Assembly: GCA_965223125.1 (NCBI GenBank)
Contig: OZ244984.1
Span: forward strand, 1,488,001 to 1,552,000
Source of the DNA: Pacificispira sp965223125
GTDB lineage: Bacteria > Pseudomonadota > Alphaproteobacteria > UBA8366 > Aestuariispiraceae
Length of the DNA: 64,000 nt
Direction of reading: 5' to 3'
Below are positions 27,244-36,425 of this stretch, one piece after another (position 1 is the first letter of the stretch; every line of letters starts with the position of its first letter). Position numbers and translations under genes: made by a program. Under the pieces are notes generated by a model. It ran no database searches. It was not told the DNA's origin and saw only the letters and a list, made by a program, of their open reading frames with translations.

Positions 27244-28458
27244 ATGTCGAAAGCGGTGAAGAAAGTTGTGCTGGCCTATTCCGGCGGGCTGGATACCTCG
27301 GTAATCCTGCGCTGGCTGCAGGATACCTATCACTGCGAGGTCGTGACCTTCACCGCCGATCTCGGTCAGGGCGAAGAGCTGGAACCGGCCCGCAGGAAGG
27401 CCGAGATGATGGGGATCAAGGAGATCTTCGTCGATGATCTGCGTGAGGAATTCGTGCGCGACTATGTCTTCCCGATGTTCCGCGCCAATGCGCTGTACGA
27501 GGGGACCTATCTGCTCGGCACCTCCATCGCCCGCCCGCTGATCGCCAAACGCCAGATCGAGATCGCGAAGCTGACCGGGGCCGACGCCGTCGCCCATGGG
27601 GCCACCGGCAAGGGCAACGATCAGGTCCGCTTCGAACTCAGCTATTACGCGCTCAAGCCCGATATCAAGATTATCGCCCCGTGGCGCGAATGGGATCTGA
27701 ATTCCCGCACCAAGCTGATCGCCTATGCCGAACAGCACCAGATTCCGGTTTCCAAGGACAAGCGCGGCGAAGCACCCTTCTCCCAGGACGCCAACCTGCT
27801 GCATATCTCCTCTGAAGGAAAAATTCTGGAAGACCCGGCAGTCGAGGCCGATCTGGACCTGATCCTCAGTCGCATGGTCACGCCGCAGAACGCGCCGGAC
27901 AAGGCGGAGGAGATCGCAATCGATTTCGTCGAAGGCGACCCGGTCGCGCTGAATGGCGAGACGCTGAGCCCGGCAATGCTGCTGACCCGTCTGAACGAGT
28001 TGGGCGGACGCAACGGCGTCGGTTGCCTGGATATCGTCGAGAACCGCTTCATCGGCATGAAATCCCGTGGCGTCTACGAAACGCCGGGCGGCACGGTGCT
28101 GTTCCAGATGCGCCGGGCGATGGAAAGCCTCACTCTCGACCGGGGCGCGATGCATCTGAAGGACGAGCTGATGCCGCGCTATGCCGAACTGGTCTATAAC
28201 GGCTTCTGGTTCGCACCGGAGCGGGAAATGCTGCAGGCTGCCATCGACCATGCCAGCAGCGCCGTCACCGGCCGCGTCACCGCGAAGCTCTACAAGGGCA
28301 ATGTCATCATCACCGGCCGCAGCGCGCCCAAGAGCCTCTATGACGCCGATATCGTCACTTTCGAGGAAGACACCGTCTACGACCAGCGCGACGCCGAAGG
28401 CTTCATCAAACTGAACGCCCTCCGCCTGCGCCTGCGCGGTCGGCTGCTAGGCAGGTAG
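27244..28458 (+). CDS. argG: Argininosuccinate synthase
   Basis: A 404-residue enzyme joining citrulline and aspartate in arginine synthesis. The ATP-binding P-loop A-Y-S-G-G-L-D-T-S is near residue 10, with family blocks A-H-G-A-T-G-K-G-N-D-Q-V-R-F and A-P-W-R-E-W. The frame is open to 27226, but ATG 27244 follows GAGGGGC at good spacing and gives the normal N-terminus. It stands alone and ends at a strong hairpin shared with the convergent CoA lyase. Confidence 0.97.
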   Translation: MSKAVKKVVLAYSGGLDTSVILRWLQDTYHCEVVTFTADLGQGEELEPARRKAEMMGIKEIFVDDLREEFVRDYVFPMFRANALYEGTYLLGTSIARPLIAKRQIEIAKLTGADAVAHGATGKGNDQVRFELSYYALKPDIKIIAPWREWDLNSRTKLIAYAEQHQIPVSKDKRGEAPFSQDANLLHISSEGKILEDPAVEADLDLILSRMVTPQNAPDKAEEIAIDFVEGDPVALNGETLSPAMLLTRLNELGGRNGVGCLDIVENRFIGMKSRGVYETPGGTVLFQMRRAMESLTLDRGAMHLKDELMPRYAELVYNGFWFAPEREMLQAAIDHASSAVTGRVTAKLYKGNVIITGRSAPKSLYDADIVTFEEDTVYDQRDAEGFIKLNALRLRLRGRLLGR

Positions 28459-28465
28459 GAAACTG

Positions 28466-28502
28466 AAAGGGGCGGAACCGATGAAAGTTCCGCCCCCTTT
28501 TA
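28466..28502. terminator. Bidirectional rho-independent terminator
   Basis: Arm AAAGGGGCGGAAC (28466-28478), 8-nt loop, and arm GTTCCGCCCCCTTT (28487-28500), with T-rich sequence after it on the plus strand and on the minus strand (CTTTC). It sits between convergent argG and the CoA lyase. Confidence 0.85.
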
Positions 28503-28524
28503 TTCGTCAGGCGCTGTTACTGAC

Positions 28525-29502
28525 TCACGCCCCCGCGATCACCTTTGCCTTGGCGACCAGGTTTTCTGCCTGTTTGATCGAAGCGATATCGATCAGGCGG
28601 CCGTCGAGGGAAACGGCGCCCTTGCCTTCCTTCTGGGCCTGTTCCATTGCTTCGAGGATGCGTTTGGCCTTGGTCACATCGGCTTCAGACGGTGAGAACA
28701 GGGTGTTGGCCAGTGCGACCTGGCTGGGATGGATCGCCCATTTGCCCTCACAACCCAATACCCCGGCGCGGTTTGCCTGAGCCTTGTAGCCATCGGGATC
28801 GGAGAAATCGCCGAACGGTCCATCGACCGGGCGCAAGCCGTTGGCGCGGGCGGCGACGACCATGCGGCTGATGGCATAATGCCACATGTCGCCCCAATGG
28901 TATTCGCGCGGTGCATCGCCATTCTTGTCGGTCAGCACGCCGTAATCCTCATGCGGGCCGCCGATGACCGTGGTCCGCGCCTTGGTCGAGGCAGCATAGT
29001 CGGCGACGCCGAAATGCAGCGATTCATTGCGCGGCGAGGCGGCGGCGCAGGCCTCCACATTCGCCATGCCGAGCGCGGTTTCGATGATCAGTTCGAAGCC
29101 GATCCGCTTCTTGCGTTTCATCGCGGCTTCGACCTGGGTGACCAGCATGTCGACGGCATAGACATCCGACGCGGTCCCGACCTTCGGGATCATGATCATA
29201 TCCAGCCGCTCGCCGCCCTGTTCCAGTATATCGACCACGTCGCGATACATGTAATGCGTATCCAGACCGTTGATCCGCACCGACATGGTCTTTTTGCCCC
29301 AGTCGATGTCATTCAACGCCTGAATGATGTTCTTGCGTGCCTTTTCCTTCTCGTCCGGCGCAACGGCATCCTCACAGTCCAGGAAGATGACATCGACATC
29401 AGACTGGGCGGCCTTCTCGAACAGTTCGGGACGGCTGCCGGGCACGGCAAGTTCGCTGCGGTTGAGGCGCGGGGTCGCCTGTTCGACGATGGTGAAACTC
29501 AT
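28525..29502 (-). CDS. L-malyl-CoA/beta-methylmalyl-CoA lyase-type CoA ester lyase
   Basis: A 325-residue HpcH/CitE-family lyase resembling the Rhodobacter Mcl1 type: P-G-S-R-P-E-L-F-E-K, the metal-binding D-C-E-D-A-V-A-P-D, S-V-R-I-N-G-L-D-T, I-M-I-P-K-V-G, I-I-E-T-A and D-F-S-D-P-D-G-Y. Such enzymes cleave malyl-CoA to acetyl-CoA and glyoxylate and beta-methylmalyl-CoA to propionyl-CoA and glyoxylate, acting in the ethylmalonyl-CoA pathway or glyoxylate metabolism. No other pathway gene is adjacent. Two palindromes upstream may be operators. Confidence 0.88.
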   Translation of the reverse strand: MSFTIVEQATPRLNRSELAVPGSRPELFEKAAQSDVDVIFLDCEDAVAPDEKEKARKNIIQALNDIDWGKKTMSVRINGLDTHYMYRDVVDILEQGGERLDMIMIPKVGTASDVYAVDMLVTQVEAAMKRKKRIGFELIIETALGMANVEACAAASPRNESLHFGVADYAASTKARTTVIGGPHEDYGVLTDKNGDAPREYHWGDMWHYAISRMVVAARANGLRPVDGPFGDFSDPDGYKAQANRAGVLGCEGKWAIHPSQVALANTLFSPSEADVTKAKRILEAMEQAQKEGKGAVSLDGRLIDIASIKQAENLVAKAKVIAGA

Positions 29503-29530
29503 GGATCAATCTCCTGGCTGGATGGTAAAA

Positions 29531-29564
29531 CTCCGTGCAGTGGAAATAATTCCGTACATCGGAA
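29531..29564. promoter_or_regulatory. Tandem imperfect palindromes upstream of the CoA lyase
   Basis: Two copies of a TTCCG-N5-CGGAA-type palindrome: CTCCGTGCAGTGGAA at 29531-29545 and TTCCGTACATCGGAA at 29550-29564. They are 19 bp apart start to start, which puts them on nearly the same helix face, 29-62 bp upstream of the lyase start. This looks like an operator pair for an unidentified regulator. Confidence 0.5.
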
Positions 29565-29602
29565 ATGACAAGAGTTAATCGCACTCCGCCCGCAATATGG
29601 GG

Positions 29603-30514
29603 TCAATGCCTGCGAGGCTTGGCCAGCGGATGCTTTTCCGCCACCAGCGAGGCCAGACGCTCGTTCAGGACATGGGTGTAGATCTGGGTGGTGGAGATAT
29701 CGGCATGGCCCAGCATCTGCTGCACCGCGCGCAGATCGGCACCATGGGCGACAAGGTGGCCGGCAAAGGCGTGGCGCAGGACATGGGGGCTGACCTTCTC
29801 AGGGTCGAGACCGGCTTTCAGCGCCACTTCCTTCAGCATCTGGCCAAAGCGCTGACGGGTCAGGTGACCTTCCTTCGACCGGCTGGGAAAGAGATGAGGA
29901 CTCTCACGGCCATCCTCCGGCAGGAAAGCATCGCGGATCTCGCGATAGGCGCGGATCGCGTCGCGGGCGGGTGGCGACAGCGGGACCAGACGCTCCTTCC
30001 CGCCCTTGCCGCGCACCATCAGGAACGGCTCCTCCCGGCGCGCGGCGGCGAGTGGCAGGGTGACGAGCTCGCTGACCCGCAATCCGGTCGCATACAGCAC
30101 CTCCAGCAGACAGGAGAGGCGCACGCCCTCCAGCCCTTTCATCGCCCGCGCGGCGACAAGCAGGGTATCGACCTCCGCCTCGCTGAGGAATTTCGGCAGC
30201 GGGCGGCCCTTGCGCGGGGCGTCCACCGTGGCCGTCGCATCGCGCCCGGCAATGCCCTCTGCGTAGAGGAACCGATGAAACTGACGCAGGGCCGAGAGTT
30301 TGCGCGCCGTCGTCGTCGGCTTCGCCCCGGCTTGGGCGAGGCCCGCCAGATAGGCCGAAACATCATCCGGGCCGACCGATTCCATCGAAAGGCCCTGACT
30401 GGCCAGATGGGCGGCATAATCCTTCAAGTCCCGATGATAGGCGGAGACCGTGTTCTTCGACGCCCCCCGTTCCGCCATCAGCATTTCCAGGAACGCCTCG
30501 ATGTAACGGGACAT
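29603..30514 (-). CDS. xerD: Tyrosine recombinase XerD
   Basis: A 303-residue tyrosine recombinase acting at the chromosomal dif site with XerC. The SAM-like N-terminal DNA-binding domain covers about 1-90. Catalytic residues are in place: Arg in A-T-G-L-R-V-S-E-L, Lys in R-G-K-G-G-K-E-R, H-x-x-R in S-P-H-V-L-R-H-A-F, His in M-L-G-H-A-D-I-S, and Tyr in Q-I-Y-T-H. Context beside aroK/aroB is the usual place of chromosomal xerD in alphaproteobacteria, so it is a housekeeping recombinase and not part of the islands. Confidence 0.92.
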   Translation of the reverse strand: MSRYIEAFLEMLMAERGASKNTVSAYHRDLKDYAAHLASQGLSMESVGPDDVSAYLAGLAQAGAKPTTTARKLSALRQFHRFLYAEGIAGRDATATVDAPRKGRPLPKFLSEAEVDTLLVAARAMKGLEGVRLSCLLEVLYATGLRVSELVTLPLAAARREEPFLMVRGKGGKERLVPLSPPARDAIRAYREIRDAFLPEDGRESPHLFPSRSKEGHLTRQRFGQMLKEVALKAGLDPEKVSPHVLRHAFAGHLVAHGADLRAVQQMLGHADISTTQIYTHVLNERLASLVAEKHPLAKPRRH

Positions 30515-30531
30515 GGCCGGATCGGGTATCC

Positions 30532-32331
30532 CTATCGTTCGAGCGGCACAGGGGCCGGGGAGGAGAGGATCGCGACCTCCAGGGCCAGTTGCCGGGATTC
30601 CTCCCGCAACCCGACCGTCGCAAGAGCCCGGATCGCCGCGACCGATGTCGAGGGATTGAGGTCCTGTGCCGGTCCCGCCGCCAGCGCCGCGACCGCCAGG
30701 GCCGCGACTTCGCCGACCCGCTCATCCGCCGCCGCGCGATCCAGCAGATGCAGTGTCAAGGCGCTGGCCCCGATCCCGGTTTCCGGCAGGGCGGCCATCG
30801 CATCGCGCCGCAGGGCGGATTCACCCGACAGCGTCTGACCGCCAGTCGCCGCCTGAACAAGCGCCTTCAGCAGCGCCAGATAGGCCGAGCCTGCCGTCTG
30901 ATCCTGAAAACCGGCGATCACGGCATCATCCCAGCCACGCCGGGACTGTCCCAGATCGCTGCCGGTTTCCCCCGACAGCATGGCGAGATGCCAGAGCCGT
31001 GAGTCCGACGCGGCGGCATTCGGATCGGTGGTGGCAGCGGCCCGTAACAGGCCATGCCAGGCCCGCGCCATATCCACCGGCCCGGTGACATAGAACAGCC
31101 GCGCTGCATCCTCCGCGAACCACAGCAGATCCGATGACGGCGGAATATCCATCGCTGCCCTGGCGAAGACCGGTGCGGCGGCAATCAGGACTCCATCCTG
31201 CCGTGCCCGTTCCAAGGCAACCGAAACCGCCTCCGCCTTCAATGCCGGAATCTCCCAACGCTGCACGACCTGATAGAGCAGAGCGCGGGCAGTGGCAGGA
31301 TCGAGGTTGTCCAGCGCCTCAAACGGTGCATCCAGAGCGGTATCCTTGAACACCACCGCCTGATATTTTTCCGCAAGTGAAGCAAAAGGCAATATGCCAC
31401 GCCGGGCGGCATGCTCCGCAGCGGCCAGATCATCACTCTGACCCACCGCAAGCAGGGCGATCAAGGGGTCACTCGAATCCGGTGGAACCGGTGCACCCGT
31501 CAGTTTCAGCATCGCGGCATGCAGCGGACCCGCCGCCGCCATCGGGCGACGTTCAGGCGCAAGGTTGAGTGTCAGACTCTCCATCAGTGCAAAATACAGA
31601 TCATCCTTGACCCCGGTATCCTGCAAGGTCTGCGCACCCAGTGCGGCCTGGTCGGTCTGACCGGCAACCGCCTGACAGAAGGCCAGAAGCTTCTGCCAGA
31701 ACACATCTTCCGATGCGACGGCAACCGCCGTACCCGCCGTCCCGCAGGCACCGGGCAGATCGTCATCAGCCAGTTGCGCCTGAGCCAGTGCGCGACGGCC
31801 TCCCGTCTCGGCCAGCGTATCGGCACCCGCTTCCGCCAGACTGCGCGCATCCCTGGCAAAGCCCAGACGCAGCAAAGCCTCCACCCGGGCGCTCAGCAAG
31901 GATACCGGCTGGCTGCCCTCCGGCGGCGGCACGACAGCGGCGGATAGCAGCAGGCGTCTTGCAAGATCACGGGATTCGGGAAAATCACCGGTACCGGGCA
32001 TGCTGTCGACCAGTGCCGCGACACTCTCGCGCGTCAATCCATCCCAGAGTGTCGATGGTAGAGGCCGCTCCGCATTCGGCAGGGCACCAATGGATTCCGC
32101 ATCGACCTGATCCAGGGTCTCCACCGCCATGCCGGAAGGTGCACGGAGCTTGCCGGATTGGGACGTATTAGATTGAGACGGGGTGGTCTCGGTCTGCGAC
32201 GGGGCGGGAAACAGTTGCACCTGCGCCTGGGTCACCGAGACACTGCCCGCGGTGATCAGCGCAAAGGCTGCGACCCCCATCAGACAGTATCTTCGATACA
32301 GGAATGATAAGGCTGCAATCCTGGTGGCCAT
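30532..32331 (-). CDS. Secreted alpha-helical hypothetical protein
   Basis: About 599 residues. The N-terminus is a signal peptide (C-L-M-G-V-A-A-F-A-L-I-T-A-G-S-V-S-V, cut near T-Q-A-Q). The rest is rich in Ala and Leu in a helical-repeat pattern, with no catalytic motif. Similar large periplasmic proteins occur beside xerD/aroK in related bacteria; none has a known function. ATG 32331 is preferred over 32412 because it begins just before the signal peptide and clears the small membrane gene upstream, which ends at 32348. Confidence 0.75.
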   Translation of the reverse strand: MATRIAALSFLYRRYCLMGVAAFALITAGSVSVTQAQVQLFPAPSQTETTPSQSNTSQSGKLRAPSGMAVETLDQVDAESIGALPNAERPLPSTLWDGLTRESVAALVDSMPGTGDFPESRDLARRLLLSAAVVPPPEGSQPVSLLSARVEALLRLGFARDARSLAEAGADTLAETGGRRALAQAQLADDDLPGACGTAGTAVAVASEDVFWQKLLAFCQAVAGQTDQAALGAQTLQDTGVKDDLYFALMESLTLNLAPERRPMAAAGPLHAAMLKLTGAPVPPDSSDPLIALLAVGQSDDLAAAEHAARRGILPFASLAEKYQAVVFKDTALDAPFEALDNLDPATARALLYQVVQRWEIPALKAEAVSVALERARQDGVLIAAAPVFARAAMDIPPSSDLLWFAEDAARLFYVTGPVDMARAWHGLLRAAATTDPNAAASDSRLWHLAMLSGETGSDLGQSRRGWDDAVIAGFQDQTAGSAYLALLKALVQAATGGQTLSGESALRRDAMAALPETGIGASALTLHLLDRAAADERVGEVAALAVAALAAGPAQDLNPSTSVAAIRALATVGLREESRQLALEVAILSSPAPVPLER

Positions 32332-32347
32332 GCCGTCGCGGCCAGCA

Positions 32348-32488
32348 CTATCGTACGAAACGCGCATCGTCGATCTCCCGTTCCACCGGTACCGATGGGA
32401 CCGGAATATCATATGCCACCAGATAAAGGGTTCCGCCGATCAATGTGGCGAAAATGAATGCGATCAGAAACAGGACGGCCTTACCCAC
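32348..32488 (-). CDS. Small single-helix membrane protein, GTG start
   Basis: A 46-residue protein: V-G-K-A-V-L-F-L-I-A-F-I-F forms one membrane helix, followed by a periplasmic tail with D-I-P-V-P-S-V-P-V-E and ending D-D-A-R-F-V-R. A GAGGAGG site lies 4 bp before the GTG. It sits 16 bp upstream of the secreted-protein start, and the pair probably forms an operon. Proteins with the same D-I-P-x-P...D-x-R-F-x-R tail occur beside similar genes in other alphaproteobacteria; function unknown. Confidence 0.65.
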   Translation of the reverse strand: MGKAVLFLIAFIFATLIGGTLYLVAYDIPVPSVPVEREIDDARFVR

Positions 32489-32577
32489 TATTCCTCCTCA
32501 AATGACGAATGTATTCACTGATATCCGGCCAATGAACAGAACGATGTCTGTCCTCTCCCGGAAGCACGGGCTTTACC

Positions 32578-32584
32578 CTATAGT
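32578..32584 (+). promoter_or_regulatory. Candidate -10 element for aroK (CTATAGT)
   Basis: CCCTATAGTCT about 45 bp upstream of the proposed aroK start, identical over 11 bp to the LapG-like gene promoter. No convincing -35. Confidence 0.4.
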
Positions 32585-32625
32585 CTGACTATGGCAATTC
32601 TGCGACCAGGTTTAAAGGTGCGAAA

Positions 32626-33333
32626 GTGCCAGAGACAGAGAAGTCGGCCGCGCGTGACGGGTTGTCACGTCTGGTCCGGATGAGGATCATGACAGATACC
32701 GGTTCGGTTTCAGGCATCCCGATTGATCGGACGATTGTGCTTGTCGGCATGATGGGGGCCGGGAAATCCGCCGTCGGACGCCAGTTGGCCAAGCGTCTGG
32801 GCCTTCGTTTCGTTGATGCGGACGAGGAAATCGAGCGCGCCGCCGACCTGACCGTTGCCGAGATTTTCAATCAGTATGGCGAAGACTATTTCCGCGCCGG
32901 AGAACGCCGGGTGATTGCGCGGCTGGTCGATGAGGGACCCTGCGTCCTGGCAACGGGCGGCGGCGCGTTCATTGATCCGGAAACACGGACCCTGCTGAAG
33001 CACCAGACCCTGTCTGTCTGGCTTAATGCGGAATTCGATGTCCTGTGGGAACGGGTCGCCAAGCGCAGTCATCGCCCGCTCCTGAAGACGGAAGACCCGC
33101 AGGGAACCTTGCGCAGGTTGATGGAAGAACGCTATCCAGTCTATGCGGAGGCGGATTTGACTGTCCTGTCAGACCGCGCCCCAAAGGAACAGACAGTGCG
33201 CCGTGTCCTGGCGGCGATTGCCGCGTATTGCGAAATGTCAGCAGGCCATGGCGCAGCAGCACCAATCAACGCTGCTGAAGCAAAAAGCTGTGGGGCGAGT
33301 ACCCATGAGATGAAAGGCAGTGAAACGGAATGA
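32626..33333 (+). CDS. aroK: Shikimate kinase
   Basis: A kinase phosphorylating shikimate in aromatic amino acid synthesis. Walker A G-M-M-G-A-G-K-S, D-A-D-E-E-I-E, the shikimate-binding R of F-R-A-G-E-R-R, and the G-G-G-A-F motif are visible. The frame gives 235 residues, longer than usual at both ends: the start may be GTG 32626, ATG 32680 or ATG 32689, and about 35 extra C-terminal residues follow the normal end. The stop overlaps aroB (ATGA). Confidence 0.93.
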   Translation: MPETEKSAARDGLSRLVRMRIMTDTGSVSGIPIDRTIVLVGMMGAGKSAVGRQLAKRLGLRFVDADEEIERAADLTVAEIFNQYGEDYFRAGERRVIARLVDEGPCVLATGGGAFIDPETRTLLKHQTLSVWLNAEFDVLWERVAKRSHRPLLKTEDPQGTLRRLMEERYPVYAEADLTVLSDRAPKEQTVRRVLAAIAAYCEMSAGHGAAAPINAAEAKSCGASTHEMKGSETE

Positions 33334-34442
33334 GCCGCGCAATCGTTCCGGTCGCCCTGGGTGACCGGTCCTACGATATCCATATCGGCCCCACCGTCCT
33401 GGCCGAGGCCGGAGCCCTGATTCAACCGCTGCTGCGCCGCCGTCGAGTCATCGTGATTACCGACGAGACGGTTGCGGGCCTGCATCTGGAAATGCTGACT
33501 CTGTCCCTGGATCTCGCCGGGATCGCCCATGATGTAGTGATCCTGCCACCGGGAGAGGGTACCAAGAGTTTCAGCCAGCTTGCCGGGCTGATGGACCGGT
33601 TGTTCGAGATCGGGATTGAGCGAGCCTCCACCCTTGTCGCGCTGGGCGGCGGGGTGATCGGTGACCTTGTCGGGTTTGCGGCGGCGGTGGCTCTGCGTGG
33701 CATGGATTTCATCCAGATTCCAACGACCCTGCTGTCCCAGGTCGACAGTTCAGTCGGCGGCAAAACCGGCATCAATGTCACGGCGGGCAAGAACCTTGTT
33801 GGTGCATTCCATCAGCCACGCCTGGTCCTGGCCGATACCGGCGTGCTGGACACGCTGCCGATCCGGGAGTTGCGCGCGGGCTATGCCGAGATCGTGAAAT
33901 ATGGCGCAATCGACGACTTCGCCTTTTTCCAGTGGCTGGAAACCCATGGCGCCGATGTCCTGGCCGGGGATCTGGAAGCACGGGTTCGGGCGGTTGAGGC
34001 AAGTTGCCGCGCGAAGGCCCGCATTGTCGCCGAGGATGAACGCGAAATGGACAGACGCGCGCTGCTCAATCTGGGTCATACCTTCGGCCATGCCCTGGAA
34101 TCAGCCACCGGTTATGGCGGTCGCCTGCTGCATGGCGAGGCGGTTTCCATCGGCATGGTGATGGCTTTCGACCTGTCGGCGCAGCTTGGCCATTGCGACG
34201 GGCAGGAGGCTGCCCGCTTCACCCGTCATCTGGGTGAGCTTGGTCTGCCCACCGGCCCGGCATCGGTTCCCGGCATAGCCTGGAGCACCCCGGATCTCAT
34301 CGCCCGGATGGCAACGGACAAGAAAGTGAAGGACGGGCGATTGACCTTCATCCTGACACAGGGGATCGGGAAAGCCTTCTTGACTCAAGATGTGCGGGTG
34401 GAGGATCTGACACTTCTTCTGAATGAGGCCATAGCGACATGA
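33330..34442 (+). CDS. aroB: 3-Dehydroquinate synthase
   Basis: A 370-residue NAD-dependent synthase, second step of the shikimate pathway. Markers are the NAD-binding G-G-G-V-I-G-D, the block P-T-T-L-L-S-Q-V-D-S-S-V-G-G-K-T-G, the metal-binding N-L-G-H-T-F-G-H-A-L-E and the L-H-G-E-A-V region. It overlaps aroK by 4 bp upstream and the CNNM gene downstream by 4 bp, forming a tight three-gene unit. Confidence 0.97.
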   Translation: MSRAIVPVALGDRSYDIHIGPTVLAEAGALIQPLLRRRRVIVITDETVAGLHLEMLTLSLDLAGIAHDVVILPPGEGTKSFSQLAGLMDRLFEIGIERASTLVALGGGVIGDLVGFAAAVALRGMDFIQIPTTLLSQVDSSVGGKTGINVTAGKNLVGAFHQPRLVLADTGVLDTLPIRELRAGYAEIVKYGAIDDFAFFQWLETHGADVLAGDLEARVRAVEASCRAKARIVAEDEREMDRRALLNLGHTFGHALESATGYGGRLLHGEAVSIGMVMAFDLSAQLGHCDGQEAARFTRHLGELGLPTGPASVPGIAWSTPDLIARMATDKKVKDGRLTFILTQGIGKAFLTQDVRVEDLTLLLNEAIAT

Positions 34443-35725
34443 GTGACGGTGATTTCTACATCATCGCGGCGATCCTGCTGCTTCTGATTCTGTCTTTCTT
34501 CTTTTCAGGATCGGAAACCGCGCTGACCGCAACCTCCCGCTCGCGCATGCATCAGCAATCGAAACAGGGGGATCTGCGCGCAAGCGTCGTGCTGCGACTG
34601 CTGGAGCGCAAGGACCGCCTGATCGGTGCAATCCTTCTGGGGAACAACCTGGTCAATATTTCCGCCTCGGCACTGGCGACGACGCTGCTGGTCAGGCTGT
34701 TTGGCGAGGCCGGGGTTGTCTATGCGACCATCGCCATGACCGCGCTGGTGCTGATTTTCGCCGAAGTCCTGCCAAAAACCTATGCCCTCAGCCATGCCGA
34801 CGCAGTTGCTCTGAAAGTCGCCCCCTTCATGCGCTGGATCGTGGTCGTCTTCGCCCCGATCACGCTGGCGGTGCAGGCCATTGTGCGCGCAACGCTGAAA
34901 CCCTTCGGGGTCGATATTTCGACATCAATCAGCGTCGAACAGCATGAGGAGGAATTGCGGGGTGCCATCGACCTGCACGAAGGCGAAGATCCCGATATCA
35001 AACATGAACGGGCCATGCTGCGCTCCATCCTGGAACTGGATGATGTCGAGGTCGCCGATATCATGACCCACCGGCAGAAGGTGGTGATGCTGGACCTGGA
35101 CGACCCGGTCGAGGAGTGCGTCGAGCAGATTCTGGGCAGCCCCTATACCCGCCTGCCGGTCTATCGGGGCGATTCCGATGACATTTCCGGCGTGCTGCAT
35201 GTCAAAGCGCTGTTGCGGGAAATCCATGCCAGGGGCGGCAACATCAAGGAACTGGACCTTGCCGCACTGGCCGCGCCGCCCTGGTTCATTCCCGATTCAA
35301 CGACCCTGCTGGACCAGTTGCAGGCCTTCCGCGAACGCCGGGAGCATTTCGCCAGCGTGGTCGACGAATATGGGGCCTTCATGGGCATCGTGACACTGGA
35401 GGATATTCTGGAGCAGATCGTCGGCGAAATCGATGACGAGACCGACATTTCCGTCCCTGGCGTCCGCCCCCAGCCGGATGGCAGCTATATTGTCGACGGA
35501 ACCGTCACCCTGCGCACCCTGTCGCGCGATCTGGAATGGGATCTGCCCGACGAGAACGCAGCCACCGTGGCGGGGATCGTACTGCACGAGGCCCGCCTGA
35601 TCCCTGATCCGGGCCAGACCTTCCTGTTCCACGGCTTCCGATTCGAGGTGCTGCGCCGCCATCGCAACCAGATCACTTCTCTGCGGATCACCCCGCCGGA
35701 CCCTGAAGACGGTGATGATGGTTAG
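34439..35725 (+). CDS. CNNM/CorC-type membrane protein with CBS pair
   Basis: A 428-residue protein: DUF21/CNNM membrane domain with about four helices (residues 5-150; S-F-F-F-S-G-S-E-T-A, then F-A-E-V-L-P-K-T), a CBS domain pair (about 205-330; M-T-H-R-Q and D-E-Y-G-A-F-M-G-I-V-T), and a C-terminal CorC_HlyC domain. CNNM proteins are magnesium or cobalt transport factors, often annotated 'hemolysin'. Coupling to aroB is a common alphaproteobacterial arrangement without a known reason. Confidence 0.92.
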   Translation: MSDGDFYIIAAILLLLILSFFFSGSETALTATSRSRMHQQSKQGDLRASVVLRLLERKDRLIGAILLGNNLVNISASALATTLLVRLFGEAGVVYATIAMTALVLIFAEVLPKTYALSHADAVALKVAPFMRWIVVVFAPITLAVQAIVRATLKPFGVDISTSISVEQHEEELRGAIDLHEGEDPDIKHERAMLRSILELDDVEVADIMTHRQKVVMLDLDDPVEECVEQILGSPYTRLPVYRGDSDDISGVLHVKALLREIHARGGNIKELDLAALAAPPWFIPDSTTLLDQLQAFRERREHFASVVDEYGAFMGIVTLEDILEQIVGEIDDETDISVPGVRPQPDGSYIVDGTVTLRTLSRDLEWDLPDENAATVAGIVLHEARLIPDPGQTFLFHGFRFEVLRRHRNQITSLRITPPDPEDGDDG

Positions 35726-35763
35726 AACGGCGGGACAGAGATCAATCAGCAAAGGATGCATCC

Positions 35764-36360
35764 ATGCCCCTGAGTGATCCGGGTGTCGAACGACGCCATT
35801 ATCATACCCGCGCGATCGAGGTTCAGGGCTATTTCCGGGCCGACGGTTTATGGGATGTCGAAGGCCACATGCGGGATACCAAGACCTATCCCTTCGTGAA
35901 TTCCCATCGCGGAGAGATTCTTCCCGGCGCACCGATCCACGATATGTGGCTGCGCATCACCCTGGACGATGATCTGGTTATCCAGGGCGCGGAGGCCGCG
36001 ACCGAGGCCGGGCCTTATAATATCTGCGGCGATATCGCGCCGGATTATGTCCGGCTGATCGGCCTGAAGATCGGTCCGGGCTTTCACCGTGAGGTCAAGA
36101 AACGGCTGGGTGGACGGGCGGGTTGCACCCATCTGACCGAACTTCTCTATCCGATGGCGACGGTCTGCTACCAGACCGCCTATGCATCACGCAGAAAGGC
36201 ACGGACGGATTTCGGACTGTCGCTCGACCCGGAACCGACGGCCAGGGACAAACGGCCCAGCCATATCGATGCCTGCCACGCCATGCGTGCGGACGGCCCC
36301 GTGGTGGCGGAGGTCTGGCCTCAATTTTTTGAGGACTCCACCAGTGCTAAATCCGGATAG
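35764..36360 (+). CDS. DUF2889 family protein
   Basis: A 198-residue soluble protein matching DUF2889: R-A-I-E-V-Q-G-Y at the start, D-V-E-G-H-M-R-D-T-K, H-D-M-W-L-R-I and G-C-T-H-L-T-E-L-L. Members are found beside metabolic genes in proteobacteria and lack a proven function; the conserved His and Cys suggest a ligand-binding pocket. It follows the CNNM gene by 38 bp. Confidence 0.82.
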   Translation: MPLSDPGVERRHYHTRAIEVQGYFRADGLWDVEGHMRDTKTYPFVNSHRGEILPGAPIHDMWLRITLDDDLVIQGAEAATEAGPYNICGDIAPDYVRLIGLKIGPGFHREVKKRLGGRAGCTHLTELLYPMATVCYQTAYASRRKARTDFGLSLDPEPTARDKRPSHIDACHAMRADGPVVAEVWPQFFEDSTSAKSG

Positions 36361-36425
36361 ATGACGTTGCCGAAGTAGCAAATGGCCGGTGAACCACGCG
36401 AGAATTCATGCGACTGCATGATGGT

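Noticed and set aside
26386..28251. 621-codon minus-strand frame opposite the Cys protein gene and argG
   Set aside because: Antisense of argG and its neighbours; no recognisable domain.
29603..30514. XerD as the integrase of one of the islands
   Set aside because: It is a standard chromosomal XerD in its usual gene neighbourhood, far from the island borders.
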